A stretch of 64,000 nucleotides of DNA from Henriciella sp. (lineage in GTDB: Bacteria > Pseudomonadota > Alphaproteobacteria > Caulobacterales > Hyphomonadaceae): positions 1-64,000 of the forward strand of contig JAEPOM010000014.1 of the NCBI GenBank assembly GCA_017642885.1. The letters are read 5' to 3'. Below the pieces are notes generated by a model. It was not told where the DNA came from. It was given only the letters and a program-made list of their open reading frames with translations, and searched no databases. Positions within the stretch are counted from its first letter, which is position 1; each line of letters starts with the position of its first letter. A program made the position numbers and the translations under genes. Of the stretch, positions 26,869 to 35,392 are shown piece by piece.

Positions 26869-27880
26869 ATGGCACTCTCCATATCAGGCGCAGGCAGCCT
26901 GCTCGTGCGCATCCCCACGGCACTGTTCCCAATCGCACTGGGCCTCGCGGGACTAGGAGCGCTTGCGATTGCGGCGTCCGACCGCGTGGAGATCGACAGC
27001 CTGATTCCTGTCGGGCAAGTCCTATTGGGGCTCGCCGGCGGGATGCTGCTCATCGATCTGGCACTGTATCTGGTCAAACTCCTTCGCCATCGAGAGGAGG
27101 TCGCCGAAGATATCAGCATGGCCACGCGCGCAAACTTGTTGGCGCCCGGTCTGATGGCGGCGATGGTACTTGGCGGCGCTTCTGCGCCAACCTGGGCTGG
27201 GGGGGCACTGGGTCTGGATGATCGCGTCCATTGGCCATCTATTGCTATTGTTCAATTTTGTTGGGCGCTGGCTCACGCATGATTACGATCCTGCAGAGCT
27301 TAATCCGACATGGTTCTTGCCGGCTGCTGGCATCATGACGTCGGCAATGACCTGGCCCGGTTTTGGACCGATCGCCTTTCCAATGCTGACTTTCGGGGCA
27401 GGCTTGATGCTCTGGCTGATGCTCCTGCCGCTGGTGTTCCGCCGCCTTGTATTTGAGCCAGCAGTACAACCACAGCTGCGCCCGACTTTGTTCATCGTCG
27501 CCGCGCCGTTCGGGCTCGCGGCGGGGGCTTTGATAACGCTGTTCCCAGAACTGCCGTGGCAAGGTCCTTTTGTGCTGCTGAGCGGCGGTGCCTTTTTTAT
27601 TGTCGCGCTGATCTTGCAGCTTCGCTTTATTGCGGCGGCTGGCATCACTCTAAGCTGGTGGGCGACGACGTTTCCTGTCGCGGTGGTGGCGAGTGGGTTC
27701 TTCAGGCTCGGCGAAGTTGCCGGCCCGATTGCGCTTTATCTTGGCTGGTCTTTGCTGGCGCTTGCTTGCCTGACGACGAGTTTTGCGATCATCGCAACAT
27801 TCAGAGCGGCCTGGTGCACGTGCGCCAAAACGGTTGCCCGCGCTGAGCGGGAAATCGAGGCCATGCAGGGCGAAGCCTGA
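26869..27880 (+). pseudogene. TehA/SLAC1-family transporter, frameshifted at a G7 run
   Basis: The ATG at 26869 (GAGG upstream) opens a frame with helices LLVRIPTALFPIALGLAGLGAL and LIPVGQVLLGLAGGMLLIDLALYL, reaching ASAPTWAGG. At the seven-G run 27199-27205 the homologous reading jumps to the next frame (HWVWMIASIGHLLLLFNFVGRW), which runs to 27880. With six Gs a single protein of about 337 residues and ten helices results, the usual TehA/SLAC1 size. Family members are anion channels/exporters, including tellurite-resistance TehA. The break may be a true mutation, phase variation, or a sequencing error. Confidence 0.8.
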
Positions 27881-28500
27881 CCGACAGGCCGACACTAAAC
27901 TGACCAAAGTCACCATCGAACATCTCCGAAGGAGTTCTGTTTCTGGCGTCCCAGCTCGCGTTGTGCGGCTGCGGGCAGACCATATTCGTCGATTGAGGTT
28001 TGAATTAAATTAGAGAACGCCTGTCCCTGATTTGCGCTACAAACCACCGCATTCTGGCGCTGAACCCTGTGGTCATCTAGCGCACTTCTGACGCAGTAAC
28101 CGCCTGGAACAGGCCTTTAGGAAAGTCAGAGCCGAAAATTTCGTTACGTTTGCAACTTTTCTGGGGCGGCCGCGTTCTGAGCGGTGCAAATGAAGAAAGA
28201 CGAGCAGGAACAGCACCTTATGAGCGGGTCCTCAGCAGGGTAATTGGCACCGGTTAGCCAGTTTCCTGCAAGCTTGCTCAATTGTGCAGTTTTTGAGGCA
28301 GAAGCCAGCCCCATTTTCTCCTTGATTTCACACCAGAGAACGGGGCTCGCCAACTGCATTTGATTGGAGTATAGGCGCGTGGCTTTGATGGTTAATATTG
28401 CTGAATTGTAAAAAGACGGCTTGGGCAGACAACGGTACTCTATAAGCCGTGCGAACACAGACCGGGCGCGTTTAGCGTACCAAGGTGGGGTTATCTCAAC
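27881..28500. other. Intergenic stretch with no recognisable gene
   Basis: 620 nt between the TehA-like gene and the transglutaminase-like gene. Short open frames on both strands (for example 28144-28458 minus) have no ribosome site or recognisable domain. The last 50 nt hold the leader of the next gene with AAGGTGGGG as ribosome site. No tRNA, clear terminator or repeat was seen. Confidence 0.6.
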
Positions 28501-30939
28501 ATGAACTGGCTAGCACGTCTCGCGACAATTGCGCGACATCCGAGCGGATGGTTGATCGCGATATGCCTTGTTCTGGCGATTCTGCACCTGCGCAGCTCGC
28601 CGACCCTACTGAGCCAGCTCCGTGCGGTTACGCTGTTCGACTATTCGCTCTCGATGAGCTTTGTTGGCGATGATCGCGAGGTCGACGTCACGACATTCCT
28701 CCCCTCTGCCGATGAGCGTCAGGACATCGTCCGGGAGACGATCCTGTCAGGCCAGTTGCAGTTTGACGACCAGACTGACCAATCGGGACGGCGTGGTATG
28801 TGGTCAGGCGACCGGGGGCGAGAAATTCGCTATCACGCGATGATCACCTCGAAACAGTTGAGCTATGCGCTCGATGAATCTCTGCAGGTCCCGCAATTCC
28901 TGCCCGAACAGTATTCCCAGTACTTGGTCGAGGAAGAGGGCGTTCAAGTCGGCCATCCAGAAATCATGGAGCTCTGGTCCACCATCCAGCCCGCTGATAG
29001 CCGTGAACTGGTGCCGGTGCTGCAGGCCATCTACGGCTACACATACGAGAACATTGAAGGCGCGCCCTTCAAAGGTTTCACCGACGCGCTGACGGCTTTG
29101 CGTCTGGGGCGTGCGAGCTGTAACGGAAAAGGGCGCCTATTCGTGGCGCTTGCGCGTTCCAACGGCATCCCAGCCCGTTTGGTCGGCGGCGTGATCATGA
29201 ATGAGGGGTCAAAAAAGACCTCGCACCAATGGCTCGAAGTGTTGATCGAGGGGCGGTGGGTTCCGTTCGATCCGACCAATGGACACTTTGCCAGCCTGCC
29301 GGAAAACTATTTGCGCCTCTATACCGGCGACCACGCGCTGTTCCGGCACACGCGCAACATCAATTTTGATTACAGGTTCACGATAGCGCCTGTCAGCCAG
29401 TCGCCCGCTTTGTTCGAGTTTGACGAGAACGAACCCGTGCTCAATCGCTTTAATGCTGCGCGTCTGATGAAGCTGACCGGACTACCGGAAGAAATGATCG
29501 GCGTGTTTCTGATGTTCCCGCTGGCGGCTTTGGTGACGATCTTCCTGAGGAGTGTCGTCGGATTGCAGACCTTTGGTATTTTTATGCCAATGCTGATCGC
29601 TGCCGCGTGCATGAATACAGGCCTCTGGCTCGGCCTGATCACGTTCTCTGGCATTGTTGCGTTTGCAGTTGCAATGCTCGCTTACTTCAACTCGTTCAAT
29701 ATATTAAAGATCCCGCGATTAGCCGCGGTGATAACGATTTGTACGGTTCTGTTTATCGGATTGCTGCTTTGGCTGGGCAATCGATCCAGCTTGCAGTTCG
29801 GTATTCTCGCGCTCTTCCCGGTGGTGATCATTTCCTTCCTGGCCGAGCGGATTCACAACATGGTCGACGAAAGCGATTGGCGCGGCATGATGACCACCGG
29901 TGCCGGCACGCTGGTGACGATCATAGCGTGTTATATCGTATTTTCTTCGGTCCTGCTCCAGGGCCTCTTCGCTCTCATGCCGGAGCTTCTATTATTGGTT
30001 CTGGCGATCCAGCTGGCAATCGGGCAGTGGTCGGGTATGCGGCTGCAGGAATATGTGCGCTTTCGCTCAATCCTCGGCAATGGGCCTGTGCTCGGCATGA
30101 ATGCGCGTAACCGGGACTACGTGAACACCCTCAATCCTACAGAGCTTCTGGATCTTGCCGCAGATAAGCTGCGCAGCAAGGAGATCCTGAAAGATGCGGG
30201 CGTGCCCGTCGCGAAGACCTATGCGGTCTGTAAATCCTTCCGAGAAATGCCTGAGTTCATGCAGACTCTCGCAGACCTCGGCGCGTTCGCTCTGAAGCCA
30301 AATCGCGGCTCTCAAGGCAATGGGATCATGATCATTAGCGGTCGCGAAGGCAAAAACTTCGTCTCCGCCAGCGGCAAGGTTCGCACACCGGAACAGCTAT
30401 CGCGCCATGTCGGCGAGATCCTCAATGGATCCTTCTCACAAAGCGGCGACGAGGATTTCGCTTATGTCGAGCCGCTGCTGACGCAGCACGGAGAGTTGAG
30501 CGAGCTCTCAGATTTCGGTCTATCTGATATTCGCGTCATCCTGCACGAAAAGCGTCCAGTATCGGCGATGCTGCGCCTGCCGACCAAGAAATCCGGCGGC
30601 AAGGCGAACTTGCACCAAGGGGCGATCGGCCTCGCCATCGATATTGAGACGGGCGAAGTTACCAATGCTGCTCTGAAGGGTCAGAAGACGCCAGAGCACC
30701 CGGATACCGGCGCAGACCTTATTGGCTTCAAGATCCCGAAATGGCGGCAGATCATCGAGATCTCCAAGAATTCCGCGGAAGCGATCCCGCTTGGCTATAT
30801 CGGTGTGGACGTCTGCATCGATCATGATCGCGGACCACTCGTGCTGGAAGTGAATGGACGGCCCGGCATCGAAATTCAAAACGTGCAGCAAAAAGGCCTC
30901 GTTGAAAGCCTGAAAGACAAGGGTCTCGCCCATGCTTGA
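28501..30939 (+). CDS. Fusion: transglutaminase-like membrane protein + 7 TM helices + ATP-grasp ligase
   Basis: 812 residues. Helix at about 16-32, then a periplasmic domain (to about 170), then a transglutaminase-like core with Cys207 (RASCNGKG), His242 (SHQWLEV) and Asp257 (FDPTNG), then about seven hydrophobic helices (330-510), then a cytoplasmic ATP-grasp domain (about 530-812) with KPNRGSQGNG and VLEVNGRPG. In many proteobacteria the 7TM 'inactive transglutaminase' protein and the 'alpha-L-glutamate ligase-like' protein are separate neighbouring genes; here they are one frame. The triad looks intact. Likely links peptide or amine transfer across the inner membrane, but no substrate is known. 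Confidence 0.85.
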   Translation: MNWLARLATIARHPSGWLIAICLVLAILHLRSSPTLLSQLRAVTLFDYSLSMSFVGDDREVDVTTFLPSADERQDIVRETILSGQLQFDDQTDQSGRRGMWSGDRGREIRYHAMITSKQLSYALDESLQVPQFLPEQYSQYLVEEEGVQVGHPEIMELWSTIQPADSRELVPVLQAIYGYTYENIEGAPFKGFTDALTALRLGRASCNGKGRLFVALARSNGIPARLVGGVIMNEGSKKTSHQWLEVLIEGRWVPFDPTNGHFASLPENYLRLYTGDHALFRHTRNINFDYRFTIAPVSQSPALFEFDENEPVLNRFNAARLMKLTGLPEEMIGVFLMFPLAALVTIFLRSVVGLQTFGIFMPMLIAAACMNTGLWLGLITFSGIVAFAVAMLAYFNSFNILKIPRLAAVITICTVLFIGLLLWLGNRSSLQFGILALFPVVIISFLAERIHNMVDESDWRGMMTTGAGTLVTIIACYIVFSSVLLQGLFALMPELLLLVLAIQLAIGQWSGMRLQEYVRFRSILGNGPVLGMNARNRDYVNTLNPTELLDLAADKLRSKEILKDAGVPVAKTYAVCKSFREMPEFMQTLADLGAFALKPNRGSQGNGIMIISGREGKNFVSASGKVRTPEQLSRHVGEILNGSFSQSGDEDFAYVEPLLTQHGELSELSDFGLSDIRVILHEKRPVSAMLRLPTKKSGGKANLHQGAIGLAIDIETGEVTNAALKGQKTPEHPDTGADLIGFKIPKWRQIIEISKNSAEAIPLGYIGVDVCIDHDRGPLVLEVNGRPGIEIQNVQQKGLVESLKDKGLAHA

Positions 30940-32818
30940 CCAATCACGCCTCTTCTCTGCCCCGGTCTTGACGACCGTTGCGGTCGCGCTGTCGGTCAGT
31001 GCGATGGTGGCTGAGTTCGTCGTTCGCAGCGATCATCAGGAAGGCATCGTGCGGACGATTTCCTCCGACGATGAATCAGAAATTGATCGCACCGCCGAAG
31101 AAATACTGGATGCCGATTACCACGACGACCTGGTTGCCATCGTTCAAAACACCGCGCTGGCTCCGCTTTCATCAGAAAATCTGCGAACGACGGCAGTTTT
31201 CCGCACGATTGATCCTTCGAAACGTGCTGAATTGCAGGCCTATGTCGGGCGCCTGCTCGCTAAGAGAAAACGGCACGAAGAAGCTCTGGCAGTGTTGTCC
31301 GGATTGTCACCTGAAGAACGGATCGAGCATGACAGTTCTTTCTCGTATGCCCAGTCCTATCGCGGCGCAGGAAACACTGAGGCAGCAATCAACGCTTATG
31401 CGGTGCATGTTGCTGCCAACCCGAACCACAATCCGGGCTATGTAAATTACGGCATTCTACTCGCCGAAACGGGTCAACACGAACAGGCAATTCGGGTATT
31501 TGAGCGCTCGGTTGAAATTACGAGCAGCTCGCGCAAGGGCAAATCGCTATCACTTCTCGGACAGTCTCAAGTCGCAATCGGCGCGTATGAGGACGCGATC
31601 AAATCATTCGACAAATCCATCGAGTACCGTCCCGATAGCGGCCCCACGTGGCGTCGCCTTGCGACCGCCAAAGCGCGTGCGGGATCCTATTCAGGCGAAG
31701 AGGTTCAGGCTGATTATGCCCGGGCTTTGGCGCTTGCACCGGATAGCTCAACGACGATGAAAGAGTGGGCCGAGTACAATTTCGCTTTCGGGCGCTTCGA
31801 AGCGGCGCTGCCAATGTTTCGCGATGCGAGTGAAGAGGCTTCTAACGATTTCGATATTCTCTTCTCACGGGCCGTAAACTTGATCGCATCAGAAAGACCG
31901 CGCGCGGCCCGAAAGGTCGTCGGCAAAATGTCCAATGTAGAGATGTCGACGGAACAGGAAACCCTGCTCCTGGCTCTTCAGGAGGTCAGTGGAATCATTC
32001 GTCCGGCCACGATCGAGACCCGGAACCAGACCTGCGCCGCACGGGCCGACAATGAGCGGTTTGTATATCTCTGCGCATTGCTTCAACTCGCTACAGAATC
32101 CCCCAGGATGGCGGTTGAGACAGCCTCAGCGCTGCCGGAGACGTCCATCTATACTCAGCCCGTTATGTTTGCTCTGGCGCGGTATGAGTATCGCAATGAA
32201 GCCGCCGACTCGGCATTGGCCCGGCTGGATGGCCTGATCGAAGTGAACCCAGAGAGTTCACTATTCTGGCTCTACAAGGCGCGCGCCCAGACCGTGCTCG
32301 ACGACCGTGAAGGTGCGTTGCCATCGTTCCAGCAGGCGCTGGCTCTCAATCCTGAGAGCCGCAAGATCACTTTCGAGCTGGCGGATCACCTGATGGCGAT
32401 GGAAGAGTTCGAGCAAGCCGAGGCAACCCTGCTCGCCTATATGGAAATGCGCCCGAACGACGCCTCGGTATTGACGGCTCTGGCGCGCAACTATGCTGCC
32501 ACCGGAAACCCGGAAAAGGCCGAAGAAACGCTGCTACAGCTAATGTCGATGAGCGAAGAAGCAGAGCCGGAAACAATCGCTCAGTTGATCGCTGTCCAAA
32601 TCGCACTCGATAAGTTCCAGGATGCGCTGTCGAACGCCGACAACCTGCTGGAGCGGGATCCTGCAAACATCACCGTCCGCCGTATGAGGGTCCAAGCGCT
32701 AACCGAGCTCGACCGCGATGCCGAAGCCGAAGAAGAGCTCGATCGCATCAAGCGCCTGGAACCGGAAGCGAACTTGGACGACGCGGCGACCACCGATTTC
32801 GCGTCTGCAGCCCCGTAA
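30932..32818 (+). CDS. Membrane-anchored TPR-repeat protein
   Basis: 628 residues. One N-terminal hydrophobic helix (APVLTTVAVALSVSAMVAEFVV) acts as anchor or uncleaved signal, then many TPR units fill the chain (for example NYGILLAETGQHEQAIRVFERSV and ARNYAATGNPEKAEETLLQLM), so it is likely a periplasmic scaffold. It starts inside the upstream gene (8-nt overlap, ATGCTTGA), so the two are probably translated together and act in one complex. It ends 3 nt before the left att repeat of the island. Confidence 0.85.
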   Translation: MLDQSRLFSAPVLTTVAVALSVSAMVAEFVVRSDHQEGIVRTISSDDESEIDRTAEEILDADYHDDLVAIVQNTALAPLSSENLRTTAVFRTIDPSKRAELQAYVGRLLAKRKRHEEALAVLSGLSPEERIEHDSSFSYAQSYRGAGNTEAAINAYAVHVAANPNHNPGYVNYGILLAETGQHEQAIRVFERSVEITSSSRKGKSLSLLGQSQVAIGAYEDAIKSFDKSIEYRPDSGPTWRRLATAKARAGSYSGEEVQADYARALALAPDSSTTMKEWAEYNFAFGRFEAALPMFRDASEEASNDFDILFSRAVNLIASERPRAARKVVGKMSNVEMSTEQETLLLALQEVSGIIRPATIETRNQTCAARADNERFVYLCALLQLATESPRMAVETASALPETSIYTQPVMFALARYEYRNEAADSALARLDGLIEVNPESSLFWLYKARAQTVLDDREGALPSFQQALALNPESRKITFELADHLMAMEEFEQAEATLLAYMEMRPNDASVLTALARNYAATGNPEKAEETLLQLMSMSEEAEPETIAQLIAVQIALDKFQDALSNADNLLERDPANITVRRMRVQALTELDRDAEAEEELDRIKRLEPEANLDDAATTDFASAAP

Positions 32819-32821
32819 ATC

Positions 32822-32836
32822 TGGCGGAGAGAGAGG
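32822..32836. repeat. attL, direct repeat of the tRNA-Ser 3' end
   Basis: TGGCGGAGAGAGAGG, identical over 15 bp to 43480-43494. It lies 3 nt after the TPR gene stop and 130 nt before the integrase start. Confidence 0.88.
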
Positions 32837-32966
32837 CAGATTTTCCGCCATACGGAGAGTTCCAATGGGTTACGGTGAGTAGACTAACGTATTATTTATA
32901 TTGACTTTTATGCTCCAGCGAGCATCGGTAAGGCCCACCTTATTCCAGTTGCTTCAGAGGGATAAA

Positions 32967-34220
32967 ATGGGGGATGGAAGTTCGAATTCCACAATGCGTG
33001 CGATGGGCAAACCCTTAAGCGCGGCATTCGTCAGAACCGTTTCTGAACCGGGTAAGTATCACGATCGTCAGAACACTGGGCTCATCCTTCAGGTAGATCG
33101 CAACAATCGAAAATATTGGAAGCAGCGTATCGTCATCAATGGTCGGCGCCGCGAGTTGGGCATCGGCAATGCAAACTTTGTTTCACTTGCAGATGCGAGG
33201 GAGAAGGCTTGGGAAACCAAGCGTTCCGTTGTAGCCGGGCGTGACCCATTCGCCGAAAAGCGAGCGTTAAAGGAGCGCATAACATTCGCTGAAGCCACCG
33301 AAAAAGCTCTCCTGAAACGTTTCAGAGAGCTGACCAATGAGAAGCACAAAAAGCAGTGGCAATCGACGTTGGAGCGCTATGCGTTTCCAGTCATAGGGGC
33401 GATGCGCGTATCTGACATTGAGACGCAACACATTTTGAAAGTGCTTTCTCCTATCTGGGAGCAGAAGACGGAAACGGCGACACGGCTGCGAGCTCGAATT
33501 GAAGTGGTTCTTAATTGGGCAACCGTTTCGCGTCACCGCAGCGGCGATAATCCGGCCCGATGGAAAGGCAATCTCTCAGAACTCTTGGCAAGCCCATCAA
33601 AGGTCGCCCAAAAGTCTAATCATCCCGCGGTGCAGATGCATGACCTCGGGCGTTGGTGGAGCGCACTCTCAGAGCGTGACGGCATGGCCGCAAAAGCACT
33701 TCAGTTTTTAGCCATGACGGCTGCCCGGTCCGGTGAAATTCGCGGCATGGTCTGGCAAGAAATCGATTTTGAGCGTGCGCTTTGGACTATCCCAGCTGAA
33801 CGCATGAAAGCAAATCGGGAACATCGCGTGCCCCTTTCAGAGCGTGCCGCGAAGCTGTTGAACTCGATGCCACGACTCGTAGGTTCCGACTTCGTGTTCT
33901 TCGCGCCGCAGGGTGGCGCATTGGCGGATATGTCGATATCCGCGGTCATGAAAAGGCTCCACAAATCGGACATCCGAGAGGGTGGGAAAGGGTTCCTAGA
34001 TCGGCGATCTGGCCGACCAGCGGTACCGCATGGTCTGAGGTCCAGCTTTCGAGATTGGGCAGCAGAGCAAGGCGTAGATCGGAACCTGGCCGAGATTTGT
34101 TTGGCACATAAAGTCGGCTCTGAAGTTGAGCGAGCATACCTCAGGTCAGACATGGTTGAACGACGCCGGGGGGTTATGCAGGATTGGCAGTCTTTCTTGT
34201 CGAACTCCCTCAAAAGCTAG
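32967..34220 (+). CDS. int: Tyrosine recombinase/integrase of the P4 type
   Basis: 417 residues from the ATG at 32967, which has AGAGGG 5 nt upstream; ATGs at 32994 and 33003 are alternatives. The N-terminus (LSAAFVRTVSEPGKYHD, then RNNRKYWKQRIVINGRRRELGIG) is the arm-binding DUF4102-like domain, followed by a core-binding SAM-like domain and the catalytic domain with Arg254 (ARSGE), His355/Arg358 (HGLRSSF) and Tyr391 (RAYLR). Such integrases usually target tRNA 3' ends, matching the att repeats. It sits at the end distal to the tRNA, pointing inward. Confidence 0.95.
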   Translation: MGDGSSNSTMRAMGKPLSAAFVRTVSEPGKYHDRQNTGLILQVDRNNRKYWKQRIVINGRRRELGIGNANFVSLADAREKAWETKRSVVAGRDPFAEKRALKERITFAEATEKALLKRFRELTNEKHKKQWQSTLERYAFPVIGAMRVSDIETQHILKVLSPIWEQKTETATRLRARIEVVLNWATVSRHRSGDNPARWKGNLSELLASPSKVAQKSNHPAVQMHDLGRWWSALSERDGMAAKALQFLAMTAARSGEIRGMVWQEIDFERALWTIPAERMKANREHRVPLSERAAKLLNSMPRLVGSDFVFFAPQGGALADMSISAVMKRLHKSDIREGGKGFLDRRSGRPAVPHGLRSSFRDWAAEQGVDRNLAEICLAHKVGSEVERAYLRSDMVERRRGVMQDWQSFLSNSLKS

Positions 34221-34344
34221 AATCAATTTCATCTGGCTGAAACGCACTGTGGTTCTCCGGCGCTTTTGGAGATTCACGGGTGACACTGCCCTAGTGGTTA
34301 GGTTGTTTATGAGTCGTCCCTCCTAAGAGAAGGGACCATAAAAA

Positions 34345-34542
34345 ATGACCAACAAGATTCTAAGACGCGAAGAAGTGCTAAACCGCACGGGCCTGTCCGT
34401 CTCGACGCTCTACTATTTCATGAAAGAGGGTCGCTTCCCGCAGCGCATCAAGCTCGGTGTCCGTTCAGTTGGATGGTTGGAGAAGGACATTGATGACTGG
34501 ATCAACTCCCGTCGCGGCAGTGCGGGGATCGATCATGCTTAG
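34345..34542 (+). CDS. alpA: AlpA-family helix-turn-helix regulator
   Basis: 65 residues. LRREEVLNRTGLSVSTLYYFMKEGRFPQ then GVRSVGWLEKDIDDWINSR is the AlpA/excisionase-like MerR-type DNA-binding pattern. AlpA proteins activate integrase or replication genes in P4-like and PICI satellites. Its 3' end overlaps the primase start by 8 nt. A short inverted repeat (GTCCCT at 34316, AGGGAC at 34331) lies over its ribosome site. Confidence 0.9.
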   Translation: MTNKILRREEVLNRTGLSVSTLYYFMKEGRFPQRIKLGVRSVGWLEKDIDDWINSRRGSAGIDHA

Positions 34543-35392
34543 GAGAAATGCCAAAGAACTAACGCATGAATTGAAGGGGCACTGGTACGGCTCCTACGGG
34601 GTCGCTTTTTGTCCCGCCCACAAGAATTCGAAGACTCCGGCACTAAGCATCGGTTGCGGTAAAAATGGAAAGCTGTTGTTGAATTGCAAAGCGGGTTGTT
34701 CATATGCGGACGTCAAACGCGCCTTGCTCGCTCTCGATATGTATCCCGATTCAGCGACTGTTTCGCCCGATGTACGCAAGAATAACGGGAAGTCTCGGAT
34801 CGCTCGTAGAATCTGGGAAGAGTCAGACACCGTTCTGGGAACCGCGGCAGAGCGGTATCTTCGTACTCGTGGTATTTCTTGTTCCATTCCAGATACACTC
34901 AGGTTCCACCCGAACTGTCGGCATTGCTCAGGAAAGCATTACCCCGCCCTCATTGCTCGTTTGGACGGAGGTTCAGATTTTGCGATACAGAGAACCTTCT
35001 TATCGAGGTGCGGGCAAGGCAAAGCGCGAGTAGTCACCAATCGAATGATGCTTGGTTCATGCGTTGGCGGAGCAGTTCACCTATCGAGGGGTGAAGGCGC
35101 GCTCGTGATTGCCGAAGGAATAGAAACGGGCTTATCGCTGAGGTCGGGACTTTTGCGAGATCCCATCGTTGTTTGGGCGGCATTGTCGACCTCGGGCATG
35201 AAGTCTCTCAGCCTGCCCTCTACTCCCAGAAAGCTCATCGTTGCGCCAGACGCTGACGATCCGGGAATGCGAGCGGCGAGAACACTTGCGGAAAAAGCTC
35301 ATCGCCTTGGATGGGCGGTCCAATGGTTCGAACCACCGGAAGGAAAAGACTGGAACGATGTCCTTTTAGAAAGGAACGAAAACGATGGCTGA
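34535..35392 (+). CDS. Primase with CHC2-type zinc finger and Toprim domain
   Basis: 285 residues from the ATG at 34535, overlapping alpA. The N-terminal zinc-binding pattern CPAH...CKAGC (about residues 28-60) is that of CHC2 primases. The Toprim half has ALVIAEGIETGLS with the catalytic Glu, and LIVAPDADDPG with the Asp-x-Asp metal pair. WNDVLLE at the end is common in mobile-element primases. It would make primers for island replication. It overlaps the next gene by 8 nt, so alpA, primase and DUF3987 form one coupled unit. Confidence 0.9.
   Translation: MLRRNAKELTHELKGHWYGSYGVAFCPAHKNSKTPALSIGCGKNGKLLLNCKAGCSYADVKRALLALDMYPDSATVSPDVRKNNGKSRIARRIWEESDTVLGTAAERYLRTRGISCSIPDTLRFHPNCRHCSGKHYPALIARLDGGSDFAIQRTFLSRCGQGKARVVTNRMMLGSCVGGAVHLSRGEGALVIAEGIETGLSLRSGLLRDPIVVWAALSTSGMKSLSLPSTPRKLIVAPDADDPGMRAARTLAEKAHRLGWAVQWFEPPEGKDWNDVLLERNENDG

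Noticed and set aside
28144-28458. Minus-strand frame of 104 codons in the 620-nt intergenic gap
   Set aside because: No ribosome site, no hydrophobic or domain pattern, Cys-rich random look.
32822-32850. Inverted repeat TGGCGGA...TCCGCCA as terminator of the TPR gene
   Set aside because: Stem of 7 bp with a 15-nt loop and no T-tract; better explained as the att core and adjacent integrase site.
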